A stretch of 64,000 bases of DNA from Bacteroides intestinalis (GCF_003464595.1 NZ_QRZF01000003.1:372001-436000); one strand, 5' to 3'; shown: positions 44,740-54,681, counted from the first letter of the stretch. The notes: generated by a model not told the origin, from the sequence alone. Numbers and translations are program-made.

Positions 44740-45273
44740 ATGAAAAAGATTCTATGTATCCTATTTACAGTTCAGTTTGTTTTAGCTCCCCATATAACGA
44801 AGAGCTATAGTGTTAATTCTATCGAGGATAGTTACGAATATTCGATAGTCAATCAAGAAAAGAAAACAGTCAAAAAAGACATTTTAGGCAATACGATTAT
44901 TGAAGATAATAATGGTAATAAGATTACGATTAAAAAAGATATTCTGGGAAATACTATTATCGAAGACAATAACGGTCATAAGAAAACTATAAAAGAAGAT
45001 ATTCTGGGAAATATTATTATTGAAGGTAATAATGGCGATAAGATTACAATCAAAAAAGACATTTTAGGAAATATTACTATTGAAAACAATAATGGTAATA
45101 AGAAAACTATTAAAGAAGATATTTTAGGGAATACTATTATCGAGGACAATAACGGCCATAAGAAAACGATCAAAGAAGATATTTTTGGCAATACCATTAT
45201 TGAAGACAATAAAGGGCACAAGCAGATTATCAAAAAGGATATATTCGGAAATTCCACTATCGAAGACTATTAA
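44740..45273 (+). CDS. Secreted protein built of 20-residue tandem repeats
   Basis: A protein of 177 residues. A signal peptide (1-24) and a short linker precede six full copies and one partial copy of a 20-residue repeat, starting at residue 45, of the form KKDILGNTIIEDNNGNKITI. Alternating hydrophobic strands with Asn/Asp/Gly turns suggest a beta-solenoid or beta-roll. I recognise no family. The gene is visibly AT-rich compared with its neighbours. It lies alone between tRNA-Cys and the giant helicase gene, convergent with the latter. A surface or adhesive role is conceivable but unsupported. Confidence 0.75.
   Translation: MKKILCILFTVQFVLAPHITKSYSVNSIEDSYEYSIVNQEKKTVKKDILGNTIIEDNNGNKITIKKDILGNTIIEDNNGHKKTIKEDILGNIIIEGNNGDKITIKKDILGNITIENNNGNKKTIKEDILGNTIIEDNNGHKKTIKEDIFGNTIIEDNKGHKQIIKKDIFGNSTIEDY
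44872..45270 (+). repeat. 60-bp tandem repeats inside the secreted protein gene
   Basis: Units begin at 44872, 44932, 44992, 45052, 45112 and 45172, with a partial unit at 45232. All are in frame and differ mainly at third codon positions and a few residues. Such arrays can gain or lose units by slippage or recombination. Confidence 0.9.
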
Positions 45274-45307
45274 GTAGACATTCTTTTTCATCCTGTTTCC
45301 CCTTTCG

Positions 45308-45345
45308 GAAAAAAGTATCCATGAATCTTAATTGTTCATGGATAC
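45308..45345 (-). terminator. Intrinsic terminator of the helicase-nuclease gene
   Basis: On the minus strand GTATCCATGAA and TTCATGGATAC form a perfect 11-bp stem followed by TTTTTT. The stop codon lies inside the loop region, so the terminator overlaps the end of the coding sequence. Confidence 0.8.
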
Positions 45346-48300
45346 CATTCCGTTCGCGTGGCTGAATATTCCTTTATCAATCAGCAATTGTATAGTCTGT
45401 TCCGTTACCATATCTAGATTAGTTCCTTTCCTACTGAAACCAAGAAGTTGGGAAGTCAGCCGTTTCAGGTCTTCAGTCGGCATGGATATCTGTTGCTCTA
45501 TGGCATAGCGGGCAGCACTCATTACTTCTAGGATTGGAATATCCAGAATATCGCGTTTGGAGTTGATGCGGTAAAAGTCGCAGTCTTTAGCTTTCTCTTC
45601 ATCTTCCCAGTAAATTATAGTATCTCCCGATAAAGGGTCTTTATATGCATCTTCAAGAAGACTGTCGATAAATACCTGTAAACGGGTGGTAACTCTTGTT
45701 AGATTCCAAATTCGTAATATCCTTTTATATAGCAGAGTATTTGTTATAGGTTGTTCAATCTTGACTATTTGTTGAAGTTGTTTTTTAACCTGATAAGAGG
45801 AAGCCATTACGGTATCAATATCTGTACTGTAGCCTATATCGGGCAAGTCAGCAAATATATACTCTCTTTCTCGATTGTTCACTAACTCTACAACAGGCTC
45901 ATTCTCTATACTGAATGTTTTCAGAACATTATTCTCTATCGGAAGAGGAGGCTGTTCTTCTACTTTTGTGTTTTTTAAATCTTCCAGCTTTTTGATAATG
46001 CGCTCCACGACGTTCTCCTTATGTTCAAACCAGTCGACGGACCATACACGCATTACATTCCAATGGAGCATCTGCAAAACATTCGGTTGTACTATTTCAC
46101 GGTCCCTTGTAGTCTTGGTTTCATAATAGTTTCTGCCGTCACACAATATCCCCAGAATATATGTATCCGGTTGCAATGGATTGACAATCGCTAAATCCAC
46201 CTTAAAGTTTGACCGCCCTACCAGAGTGTCTACTTTATAACCGCGCTGAGTAAGTTCCTGTGCAATTAAAGTAATAAGATTACTTTGTTGCAGGTTCTGT
46301 AGTTGGATGGCCGGAACAGGTGAGGTGCCGCGTTCTGCAAATTCAAGGAACCTCTTTAAGCCTTCCACACCTTTGGACTTTGTACGTTTCAAATCTATTT
46401 GTTCGGAGCGTAAGGTTGAGAAGATAATCATTTCATAACGTGCACGCGATACGGCTACATTCAGGCGACGTTCGCCACCTTGATTATTCAATGGTCCGAA
46501 ATTCATAGATACATTGCCATTCCTGTCCGGACCGTATCCTATAGAGAAAAGAATAATATCCCGTTCATCACCTTGCACATTCTCCAGATTCTTGATGAAA
46601 ATAGGTTCATTACTTTGGAAAGCTTTTTCTTCCAATTCAGGATATTTGTTCAGCTCCTCAATGAGCATATCTTCTATCAGGTTTTGCTGTACTTGGCTGA
46701 AAGATACGACGCCTATGCTTTTTTCAGGAACTTCAGGTGTACGTAGCCGGTTCAGTATTTCTTTCACAATGGCTTCCGCTTCGGCATGATTGCTGCGTGT
46801 ACGTCCTTTATCATACGTACCATCTACCTGAATTAAGCGTACTTTTGAAACTCTGTCATCCACAGAAGGAAAAGTATATAGCTTTCCATTGTAATACTGG
46901 GAATTACTGAAAGCAATCAGACTTTCGTGTTTGCTCCGATAGTGCCAGGTCAGGTAGCGAGATGGAATGGATAACGAGATGCAATCATCCAGAATGCTCT
47001 CCATATCGTCAAATTCAGCTTCTTCCTCGTCTACTTGTGAAGAGGAGAAGAAACTTGTCGGAGGCATTTGCTTGGGATCACCTACTACGACTAATGCGTT
47101 GCCGCGGGCTATTGCACCGACTGCCTCGCTGGTAGGCATCTGTGATGCTTCGTCGAAAATAACAAGATCGAACTTCTCTGCATCCAGATCGATATACTGA
47201 GCCACTGATATCGGACTCATCAACATGCATGGACATAGCTTGGGCAACAGAGTTGGTATCTGGTCTATAATTCTCCGGATAGATGTGCCGCGTCCTCCAT
47301 TTGAAATGTTCCTTTTTAGAATTCCTATTTCGGAACTGGAGGCGGCTTCCATTGTCAGTGATGGTATTTTGGCTGCTAATCTACAGTATAGTTCTTTTTT
47401 ACTCAACTCCTGAAAATCTATAGTCAGTTGTTTGTATTTACTGATCATTTCCTCAAATAGCAACCCGTTGAAAAGACGTAAAGTTTCGTCTGCATCAACG
47501 GTCTTTAGAGCTAATTGGTGATAAACGCCCTTCATATACGCATCAGAAGCTTCCGATCCGCTTTTATGTTTATCTGTTATATAGTTGATAACTACGGTTA
47601 AATGCAGAGACTCCAATTCTCTCTTACGGATGCACCATTGGCCCCAGTCTTTAATCTTATTGAAGTGAGTTAACCAACTATTTAGAAGAACCGGTAGTTT
47701 CATTTCAAGATTATTATCCGGCAGTTGTATGTAGCATAAACCTTTTATTTCATAGAGAACCGTATTCAACTCGTTGGATGTATCGATTAATTGCCTGAAT
47801 GTATTTTCATTAGACTGCTGGAATGTGTTCCAGTCAGTACTAATTTTATTTGCAAATTGATTCAGAACTTCTGCAAATGGCTGTTGAATGATTGCTGCAT
47901 ATTCCGATAAAGTGTTGTAAATCATCGGAAGATTCTTAAGTATAGAATCAATATCATCCCATTTCTCTTTCTTCTTTCTTCCTAAGAAGCCGAAAGAAGA
48001 TGATAATTCGGAAGATTGCTCCTGAATGATCTTATTATTCTTTTGATAAGCATTTAGCTTTTCTAACAGGCTTGGTATTTGTGCTGCCTGCAAATTCATA
48101 TTGTAAAGTCTGAGCTTTTTCAGATAAGAACGTTTGGCAAAGAATTTAGGTAAGAACCATTTCAATTCGATAGCTTTCCATTCTTGTTGGAGGGCAAATG
48201 CATTTTCTTCCAGAATTTGGGGCGCATAGTCTTTACCCAGTTCAGCTTGTAACTGATCTCGCTTACGACCGGACAGGACAATATCTTTCCATTCTTCTAT

Positions 48301-51120
48301 CAAGTCGGTATTACCACCCATTTCCAATAACGTTTTATTCAGATATGGGATGGATAGAAGCTGGTTACTTATCTTGCCCATCCAGTTGATTCCATCCCAA
48401 TTATCAGGTATCGAGATTCCCAGACTATTTGAAAGCAACTTTCTATTAGCGGTAATCGAGGTGAATAAATTTATAAAGCGCCTGATTCCGGCTTGTAGTT
48501 TCTGAGAACTTTCTATGGAAGTATCGTATGGCTCCAGTCCCTTTAATGGGTGGTCTTGCGGATGCCCTGTTATCTGAAAAACTGTATCCAATTCCTGGAT
48601 CTTTTCGCAAAAGTCTGTCAGTTGATTTTTGGTAATAGAGGGAAACAGAGAAAAGTCGATAGACAATTCATCTCCCTGTATCGATAAGTAGTTTGTAATG
48701 CAATCATAAAGAGAAAAGCCGGAAGCATGGGGATGATGCAACGCTTCCATATAATCGATTAATTTCTTTCTACGTTCGAATAATTGCTTTGAAGTACTTT
48801 CAAACTCGGCTGGAGACTGAATGTGAATGACTTCTATAGCCTTCTGAAGCTGAGCCAGAAAATGAGATTTAGTGACCTTATTAGAATGTAGTTCCAGACA
48901 GAACGGATCTAATCCTATCTTAGTCAGACGGTTTTGTACTACAGAAAGTGCCGCCATCTTTTCTGCTACAAACAGCACGCGTTTTCCTTTGTACAGGGCA
49001 TTGGCTATCATATTGGTAATGGTCTGTGATTTACCGGTTCCCGGAGGGCCATGCAATATGAAGCTCTTTCCTTCTCCTGATTCAATAACGGCTTCCAACT
49101 GCGAAGAATCGACATCGACAGGAATGGCAAAATGGAGAGGTTCAAGATTTTTGTCTATTTCTCTGGCGTCAATCTCCGGAGTCGTATCCTGCCATTGAAT
49201 ACGATTTTCCATCAGACTGGCTATAATGGCATTCTTTTTCAATTTGTCTGCATTAGTATGAATATCGTTCCACATGACAAACTTGTTGAATGAGAATAGC
49301 CCCAACATTGATTCTTCTACTACATCCCAACCTTTCATATTACGAATGCAGGTACGAATCGTAGCGAATATCTTTTTCACGTCTACGCCACTATCATCTT
49401 TTGGCAACGGATTCAACCCGGAAAGATGAACGCTGAACTGTTGTTTCAATAGTTCGACGAGCGTTATGTTCAATATAATTTCTTCGTCTCTGGTGCGGAT
49501 GATATATCCGCTTGAACCTCCACGACGCAGAATGTCTACCGGTAACAGTAAGATAGGAGCAAAGCGTGGTTTCACACTCTTAGGAGACTCGTACCACTTC
49601 AGGATTCCTAAAACAAGGAACAGTGAATTGGCACCATTTTCTTCGATGGCGGTTCGCGATGTACGGTATACAAATTTGAGTGAGTTTTGAAGTTCGCTTT
49701 CGGTCAGATAAGAACGAAGTTTTTTGTTTCTCAGCTCGCTGATTACTAATTCTTCCAAATTCTCTTTCCATAAAGAAGAATCATAGAGACCAGTCTCACC
49801 AGGTTCTATTTTACTTTTAGAGGGACTGGGTAATATCTGGTAGTTTTCTCCGGCTTGCAGATGATCTTCCAGATGGTCAATTTCGAAAGATATGAATGGT
49901 ATAACCCTTCTGCCAAGTCGGATGTTGATCAGATTATTACGTAGAGAAAAGTCCAGCAGTTTTCTTTCCCAAATAATCTGCTTGGTTATTTCATCCTTAC
50001 TGTCCTCGAGTTTTATTTCATACCGGTCCAGTTGGTGTATTCTTTGGGTTACATTCTCATGCTCTATTCCGCTGTTTTCTATTTGCCATTCACCGTTATG
50101 GTTTATGCGTTGCGGCAATGGACGGATTTTATCCAGTCTGCATCTATATATATCGATAAACAACTCGAACCTGTTTTCTTCTTTGAGTTCTCTCTGAGCC
50201 ATTGCGGCGGCTTCTTCAAATGAAATGTTTTGTGAAGATGCCAGTGCAGTTGTCTCTACTAATACAATGTCGCTGATACCATTTGCACTTCCTTTGAGTA
50301 GAAAGGAGGCATCATCGCCTACGGTTTGATGATAAATATCTTCTGTAAGCCATGCGCCTACCAATATATGTCCTTTCAACAAGACTAAAAGAGGATGAAT
50401 GCCATTTGCTTCCAGACAGGAAGCATAGAGTAAAGTCAGGTCTATACATGTACCCAGCTTGCTGGTGAGTACATTATCTACCAAGCGGATACGCTGCCCC
50501 GAAGTTTCAAAGCTGGCCGGAACCGTAGAATATATTAAAGACTCAGACCGGAGAGCTTCATAAATAGCAGCTACCTGTGCACGCACTCGGTTGGGGTTCT
50601 GTGTCTGATACTCGTCTAGGGCAGAGTTTCCGGTCCACTTTTCGAGGAATTGTGAGGCTTTTACACTAATTCTTGAAAGTATAGGGTGATTGGGAGTCAC
50701 AAATGTCGCTAAGAGTTCGGGCATGATCCTGGAACCGGTCCACTGATCGTATGCCATCAGTTTGATGGGAAATGTTTGCTGATGAGCTATTTCTCCGGAA
50801 ATCGTAATAGTCAGATGAAAGCTAGTATCAATGCCTTCTGTGAGTTCGATTAGTTTTTCACTTTCAGGTGATATCTCCAGGTTGTTGATTTGTATGTTCT
50901 GTCCAGGTGGAATTATCTCAAGAATACTTTCTGAGTATTTAATAAGTTCACCGTCTATGGATACTTTGATGTTATTCCAGTCGGCTTCATCACTGTTCAT
51001 GAGTTCGCAGAAATTGCATGAGGGCACATGGTTGTGTATCATTGCATAATTAATACATGGTAGGTATTCCAGATGGACTGTCCCATTGAAGATGCCTGTA
51101 ATAGTGTTGTCGTTTCCCAT
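45328..51120 (-). CDS. Giant SF1 helicase-nuclease (DUF4011/MTES_1575/DUF3320 type)
   Basis: A protein of 1930 residues, the largest in the window. In order: a beta-rich N-terminus (1-140), a transglutaminase-like segment near 215-300 (LGTCIDLTLLYASCLEANG), a DUF4011 region (about 370-680), and an SF1 helicase with Walker A GPPGTGKSQTITN near 692. Motif II VIFDEASQMP comes only near 1321, followed by VVVGDPKQMPP, QGDERDII and LNVAVSRARYEMI. A Vsr-like nuclease of the MTES_1575 type (KVDLAIV, CDGRNYYETKTTRDRE, MRVWSVDWF) lies at about 1630-1720, and a DUF3320 region near 1780-1830. The roughly 600-residue helical insertion between motifs I and II is typical of this group. It is a single-gene unit with its own terminator; a role in defence against foreign DNA is inferred. 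Confidence 0.85.
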   Translation of the reverse strand: MGNDNTITGIFNGTVHLEYLPCINYAMIHNHVPSCNFCELMNSDEADWNNIKVSIDGELIKYSESILEIIPPGQNIQINNLEISPESEKLIELTEGIDTSFHLTITISGEIAHQQTFPIKLMAYDQWTGSRIMPELLATFVTPNHPILSRISVKASQFLEKWTGNSALDEYQTQNPNRVRAQVAAIYEALRSESLIYSTVPASFETSGQRIRLVDNVLTSKLGTCIDLTLLYASCLEANGIHPLLVLLKGHILVGAWLTEDIYHQTVGDDASFLLKGSANGISDIVLVETTALASSQNISFEEAAAMAQRELKEENRFELFIDIYRCRLDKIRPLPQRINHNGEWQIENSGIEHENVTQRIHQLDRYEIKLEDSKDEITKQIIWERKLLDFSLRNNLINIRLGRRVIPFISFEIDHLEDHLQAGENYQILPSPSKSKIEPGETGLYDSSLWKENLEELVISELRNKKLRSYLTESELQNSLKFVYRTSRTAIEENGANSLFLVLGILKWYESPKSVKPRFAPILLLPVDILRRGGSSGYIIRTRDEEIILNITLVELLKQQFSVHLSGLNPLPKDDSGVDVKKIFATIRTCIRNMKGWDVVEESMLGLFSFNKFVMWNDIHTNADKLKKNAIIASLMENRIQWQDTTPEIDAREIDKNLEPLHFAIPVDVDSSQLEAVIESGEGKSFILHGPPGTGKSQTITNMIANALYKGKRVLFVAEKMAALSVVQNRLTKIGLDPFCLELHSNKVTKSHFLAQLQKAIEVIHIQSPAEFESTSKQLFERRKKLIDYMEALHHPHASGFSLYDCITNYLSIQGDELSIDFSLFPSITKNQLTDFCEKIQELDTVFQITGHPQDHPLKGLEPYDTSIESSQKLQAGIRRFINLFTSITANRKLLSNSLGISIPDNWDGINWMGKISNQLLSIPYLNKTLLEMGGNTDLIEEWKDIVLSGRKRDQLQAELGKDYAPQILEENAFALQQEWKAIELKWFLPKFFAKRSYLKKLRLYNMNLQAAQIPSLLEKLNAYQKNNKIIQEQSSELSSSFGFLGRKKKEKWDDIDSILKNLPMIYNTLSEYAAIIQQPFAEVLNQFANKISTDWNTFQQSNENTFRQLIDTSNELNTVLYEIKGLCYIQLPDNNLEMKLPVLLNSWLTHFNKIKDWGQWCIRKRELESLHLTVVINYITDKHKSGSEASDAYMKGVYHQLALKTVDADETLRLFNGLLFEEMISKYKQLTIDFQELSKKELYCRLAAKIPSLTMEAASSSEIGILKRNISNGGRGTSIRRIIDQIPTLLPKLCPCMLMSPISVAQYIDLDAEKFDLVIFDEASQMPTSEAVGAIARGNALVVVGDPKQMPPTSFFSSSQVDEEEAEFDDMESILDDCISLSIPSRYLTWHYRSKHESLIAFSNSQYYNGKLYTFPSVDDRVSKVRLIQVDGTYDKGRTRSNHAEAEAIVKEILNRLRTPEVPEKSIGVVSFSQVQQNLIEDMLIEELNKYPELEEKAFQSNEPIFIKNLENVQGDERDIILFSIGYGPDRNGNVSMNFGPLNNQGGERRLNVAVSRARYEMIIFSTLRSEQIDLKRTKSKGVEGLKRFLEFAERGTSPVPAIQLQNLQQSNLITLIAQELTQRGYKVDTLVGRSNFKVDLAIVNPLQPDTYILGILCDGRNYYETKTTRDREIVQPNVLQMLHWNVMRVWSVDWFEHKENVVERIIKKLEDLKNTKVEEQPPLPIENNVLKTFSIENEPVVELVNNREREYIFADLPDIGYSTDIDTVMASSYQVKKQLQQIVKIEQPITNTLLYKRILRIWNLTRVTTRLQVFIDSLLEDAYKDPLSGDTIIYWEDEEKAKDCDFYRINSKRDILDIPILEVMSAARYAIEQQISMPTEDLKRLTSQLLGFSRKGTNLDMVTEQTIQLLIDKGIFSHANGMVSMNN

Positions 51121-51361
51121 TATTGTTATAGAATTTAACTGATGAAAGACGTAATTTTATAATAGCATTCCCGGATTCAAAGTTATAAATATAATGTTAA
51201 TAATCTAGCTTTTATTTATAATTTAGTGAGATTTTTGTCGCTTATTTAGTTCAAAATGGATTCACCCTATTGTCTATTGTACTGATTTTTGTGATATTTG
51301 CAACGCTTTAGAACAAAAGACTCTATTGAATTGTTTAATAACAGACAAATTTTATATCTAT

Positions 51362-53227
51362 ATGTATATTACTCTCATTATTTTATTTCTTTCTGCGATA
51401 TTCTTTATGAGTGGCAAAGTGCGTTCGGATTTAGTCGCGCTTTGTGCTTTGGTGTTACTAATTATATTCGGCATTCTGACCCCGGAAGAAGCATTGACTG
51501 GCTTCTCTAACTCCGTTGTTATAATGATGATAGGATTGTTCGTTGTGGGCGGTGCTATCTTTCAGACGGGATTGGCAAAGATGATAAGTAGTCGTATCCT
51601 GAAGTTAGCTGGTGACAGTGAGTTGAAACTTTTCGTTCTTATTGTATTGGTAACTGCTTTTATCGGTGCTTTTGTCAGCAATACCGGAACAGTAGCTTTG
51701 ATGCTTCCCATTGTAGTCAGTATGGCTATGGGGACGCAGATCAATGTCAGTCGCCTGTTGATGCCTCTTGCGTTTGCCAGTAGTATGGGAGGTATGATGA
51801 CACTTATCGGTACACCGCCGAACCTTGTAATTCAGGAAGCATTAACCTCTGCAGGATATACACCTCTTACATTTTTCTCGTTTACTCCTGTAGGTTTGGT
51901 TTGTGTAGCTGTCGGATTGATAATTTTAATTCCATTGAGCAAGATTTTCCTGACTAAGAAAGGTGATAAGGATCGTAAGGGTAAAAAGAACAAATCGCTG
52001 AAAGAATTGGCGGGAGAGTACCAATTGTTTCAGAATTTGTGTCGGGTACGAGTAGAGGGTAGATCACCTTTAACCGGAAAGACCATACAGGAGCTGAGTA
52101 TTCCACAGCGTTATAATGTGGGTATAATGGAGGTTCGCCGTCAGTCATCCTCTTCGCGTCGTCATTTCTTTAAGACGATGAGTCAGGAAATGGCTGCTGC
52201 TGATACCATTATTCAGGAGAATGATATTTTGTATGTATTGGGTGATTTTACGAATGTAGAGCGCTTTGCTGAAGAAAATACATTGAAGTTGCTGGATACG
52301 CATGATGCGGAAGGTACTGTAGAATCAAAGAGTGATGAACTTGAATTCACAGAAATTGGTATTGCCGAAATTGTATTGATGCCTGCTTCTAATCTGGTCA
52401 ATAAGCCGGTAAAGGATTCTGGTTTCAGAGAGAAATATGGTGTGAATATTCTGGGTATCCAACGCAAACGTCAGTATATTCTTCAGAATCTGAAGGATGA
52501 AAAGATGCATTCGGGAGATGTGCTGTTGGTGCAGGGAACATGGGAGAATATAGCGCGTTTGAGTGAAGATCCGTCCGATTGGGTAGTACTGGGACAACCG
52601 CTAGCTGAGGCTGCCAAAGTAACATTGAATCATAAAGCACCTGTTGCTGCCATTATCATGTTGGGAATGGTGGTAATGATGATGTTCGACTTCATCCCTA
52701 TTGCTCCGGTAACGGCAGTAATGATTGCAGGTCTGCTGATGGTACTAACCGGCTGTTTCCGGAATGTAGAAGCAGCATATAAAACCATTAACTGGGAAAG
52801 TATCGTATTGATTGCCGCAATGATGCCCATGTCACTGGCATTGGAAAAGACCGGAGCATCCAATTTGGTATCTCAATCATTAGTCAACGGATTAGGTAGT
52901 TACGGACCTTATATATTGTTGGCGGGTATCTATTTCACAACTTCATTGATGACAATGTTTATCAGTAATACGGCTACGGCTGTACTTCTGGCGCCGATTG
53001 CCCTCCAGGCCGCCATACAGTTGGATTTGAGTCCATATCCATTCCTGTTTGCCGTAACCGTAGCTGCCAGCATGTGTTTTGCTTCTCCGTTCTCTACTCC
53101 GCCTAACGCATTGGTGATGCCTGCGGGACGTTATACATTCATGGATTATGTTAAAGTTGGTTTGCCTTTACAGATAATTATGGGAATTGTGATGATCTTT
53201 GTACTTCCGTTATTGTTCCCGTTTTGA
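51362..53227 (+). CDS. SLC13-family transporter with TrkA_C domains
   Basis: An inner-membrane carrier of about 621 residues. I start it at the ATG at 51362, where the first membrane helix begins (MYITLIILFLSAIFFMSG). Two blocks of membrane helices (about 1-200 and 430-620) contain the SLC13-type SNTGTVALMLPIV and SNTATAVLLAPIA repeats. Between them lie two TrkA_C-like regulatory domains (about 215-300 and 335-420). Relatives carry sulfate, dicarboxylates or other anions. The substrate here is not decidable. A thioredoxin-like gene follows after 24 nt, probably in the same transcript. Confidence 0.9.
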   Translation: MYITLIILFLSAIFFMSGKVRSDLVALCALVLLIIFGILTPEEALTGFSNSVVIMMIGLFVVGGAIFQTGLAKMISSRILKLAGDSELKLFVLIVLVTAFIGAFVSNTGTVALMLPIVVSMAMGTQINVSRLLMPLAFASSMGGMMTLIGTPPNLVIQEALTSAGYTPLTFFSFTPVGLVCVAVGLIILIPLSKIFLTKKGDKDRKGKKNKSLKELAGEYQLFQNLCRVRVEGRSPLTGKTIQELSIPQRYNVGIMEVRRQSSSSRRHFFKTMSQEMAAADTIIQENDILYVLGDFTNVERFAEENTLKLLDTHDAEGTVESKSDELEFTEIGIAEIVLMPASNLVNKPVKDSGFREKYGVNILGIQRKRQYILQNLKDEKMHSGDVLLVQGTWENIARLSEDPSDWVVLGQPLAEAAKVTLNHKAPVAAIIMLGMVVMMMFDFIPIAPVTAVMIAGLLMVLTGCFRNVEAAYKTINWESIVLIAAMMPMSLALEKTGASNLVSQSLVNGLGSYGPYILLAGIYFTTSLMTMFISNTATAVLLAPIALQAAIQLDLSPYPFLFAVTVAASMCFASPFSTPPNALVMPAGRYTFMDYVKVGLPLQIIMGIVMIFVLPLLFPF

Positions 53228-53251
53228 GAATAACTTAAAAGTATAAGATCG

Positions 53252-53791
53252 ATGAAAGTAGTAAAGAGTTTGATGTTTATCCTGTTTGTCCTTTGTAGTT
53301 TATCGGGCAAAGCACAGGAAGTAGTTGCCGATAGCACCGGCTACATTGTAAGAGTAGGGGAGATGGCTCCCAACTTTACCATTACCTTGACAGACGGTAA
53401 GAAAGTTACCCTTTCCGAACTCCGTGGAAAAGTGGTGATGTTACAGTTCACTGCCAGTTGGTGTGGTGTATGTCGTAAAGAAATGCCTTTCATAGAAAAG
53501 GATATCTGGTTGAAGCATAAAGATAATTCTGCATTTGCCCTTATCGGCATAGACCGTGATGAACCGTTGGACAAAGTGATTGCATTCGGTAAATCGACTG
53601 GTGTTACTTATCCTTTGGGCTTAGACCCGGGTGCAGATATTTTTGCCAAATATGCGCTTCGCAATGCCGGAATTACCCGCAATGTACTGATTGATAAAGA
53701 TGGGCGCATCGTAATGCTGACCCGCCTGTACAATGAGGAGGAATTTGCTGCATTAACGAAGAAGATAGACGAAATGTTGTCAAAGAAATAA
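53252..53791 (+). CDS. TlpA-like periplasmic thioredoxin
   Basis: A protein of 179 residues with a signal peptide (1-21, ending SGKAQ) and a TlpA/ResA-type thioredoxin fold. The redox motif is CGVC at 71-74 (ASWCGVCRKEMPF). The motif GIDRDEPLDKV and the cis-Pro region GITRNVLIDKDGR follow. It probably reduces or oxidises cysteines in exported proteins. It follows the SLC13 transporter by 24 nt; the functional link is unclear. Confidence 0.9.
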   Translation: MKVVKSLMFILFVLCSLSGKAQEVVADSTGYIVRVGEMAPNFTITLTDGKKVTLSELRGKVVMLQFTASWCGVCRKEMPFIEKDIWLKHKDNSAFALIGIDRDEPLDKVIAFGKSTGVTYPLGLDPGADIFAKYALRNAGITRNVLIDKDGRIVMLTRLYNEEEFAALTKKIDEMLSKK

Positions 53792-53806
53792 TAATCAGAA
53801 AGTCCG

Positions 53807-53829
53807 GGTTGACCTTATTTTAAGGTCAA
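53807..53829. terminator. Convergent hairpin terminator
   Basis: GTTGACCTTA and TAAGGTCAAC form a perfect 10-bp stem with a TTT loop. It lies between convergent genes and includes the stop codon of the methyltransferase gene. Confidence 0.65.
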
Positions 53830-54555
53830 CTTGGCTAAATAATCGTAGTGCTTTCCTTCTTTTACCAACTCCGCTTGGAAACCATTTTCGGCTGCATAAA
53901 GACTGAGTGTCTGGAAATCAATGTAAAGCCAGTCGAATGACTCTCCCAGGATATCCCTATATTGCATCTGGAAATCTACTTCTCCATAATAGTCGCCTGC
54001 CAGGTCGATCACAAAACTTCCGTCTTCTTCTTCAAACAGATAGCGCAAGTCGCTGGAGTCCATAAAGATACAGCCACCGGGTTGTAGCAATTGCTTCATC
54101 CTTTTGAAGAAGGCAGGCAGATTTTCCAGTTTGCCGATGATTCCCGAACCGTTCATCAACATTAATATCGTGTCGTATGTCTCATGGAAATGCTCATCGA
54201 ACAGATTGAGCAATGTGGCATGCCGTACGCCGCGTTGTTGCATTACTTCTACTGAAAGCGGCGAAATATCAATGGCATGTACCTCTTTGCCTGCTTCCTG
54301 CAAGGCAAGGCTATGGCAACCGCTTCCGGCTCCTACATCCAGAATCTTTCCCGTAGCCATTTGCAGTGCAGTACGTTCCAAAAGAGGCATTTGCTTTTCT
54401 GTACGAAACAATTCCTTTACCGGAATTTCATCCTCATCGAATTGTGAAGAAAAAACACGCAGCCGTTCGGCCTTGTGTTGTTTATTATAGTCGGCAATAG
54501 CAGCACCCATTGGGTCTTTATCAGCAGTAAGCAGCGTAGTGTTCATTCTATTCAA
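53815..54555 (-). CDS. Class I SAM-dependent methyltransferase
   Basis: A methyltransferase of 246 residues. Motif I is ILDVGAGSGCHSLALQE near 73-89. Acidic binding of SAM ribose is at VHAIDISPLSVEVM, then ILMLMNGSGIIGKL and LQPGGCIFMDSSDLRYLF. The substrate is unknown. It is a single gene with its own -7 box at 54573-54580, transcribed away from the kinase/pseudokinase operon. Confidence 0.87.
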   Translation of the reverse strand: MNRMNTTLLTADKDPMGAAIADYNKQHKAERLRVFSSQFDEDEIPVKELFRTEKQMPLLERTALQMATGKILDVGAGSGCHSLALQEAGKEVHAIDISPLSVEVMQQRGVRHATLLNLFDEHFHETYDTILMLMNGSGIIGKLENLPAFFKRMKQLLQPGGCIFMDSSDLRYLFEEEDGSFVIDLAGDYYGEVDFQMQYRDILGESFDWLYIDFQTLSLYAAENGFQAELVKEGKHYDYLAKLTLK

Positions 54556-54572
54556 TCTTTAAAAGTTGTCGG

Positions 54573-54580
54573 CAAAGATA
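54573..54580 (-). promoter_or_regulatory. -7 box of the methyltransferase gene
   Basis: The minus strand reads TATCTTTG, 17 nt before the start codon at 54555. Confidence 0.55.
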
Positions 54581-54611
54581 CGAAAAATGCAGTCTATTAG
54601 TAGAAAAAAGC

Positions 54612-54619
54612 TATCTTTG
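54612..54619 (+). promoter_or_regulatory. -7 box of the second kinase/pseudokinase operon
   Basis: TATCTTTG fits TAnnTTTG, 62 nt before the start codon at 54682. It is divergent from the methyltransferase promoter 31 bp away. Confidence 0.6.
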
Positions 54620-54681
54620 TAGCGTACATATGACGGGGATCGTATATATACTTCTTATTGAAACTATGTAATTTCAAGTAA

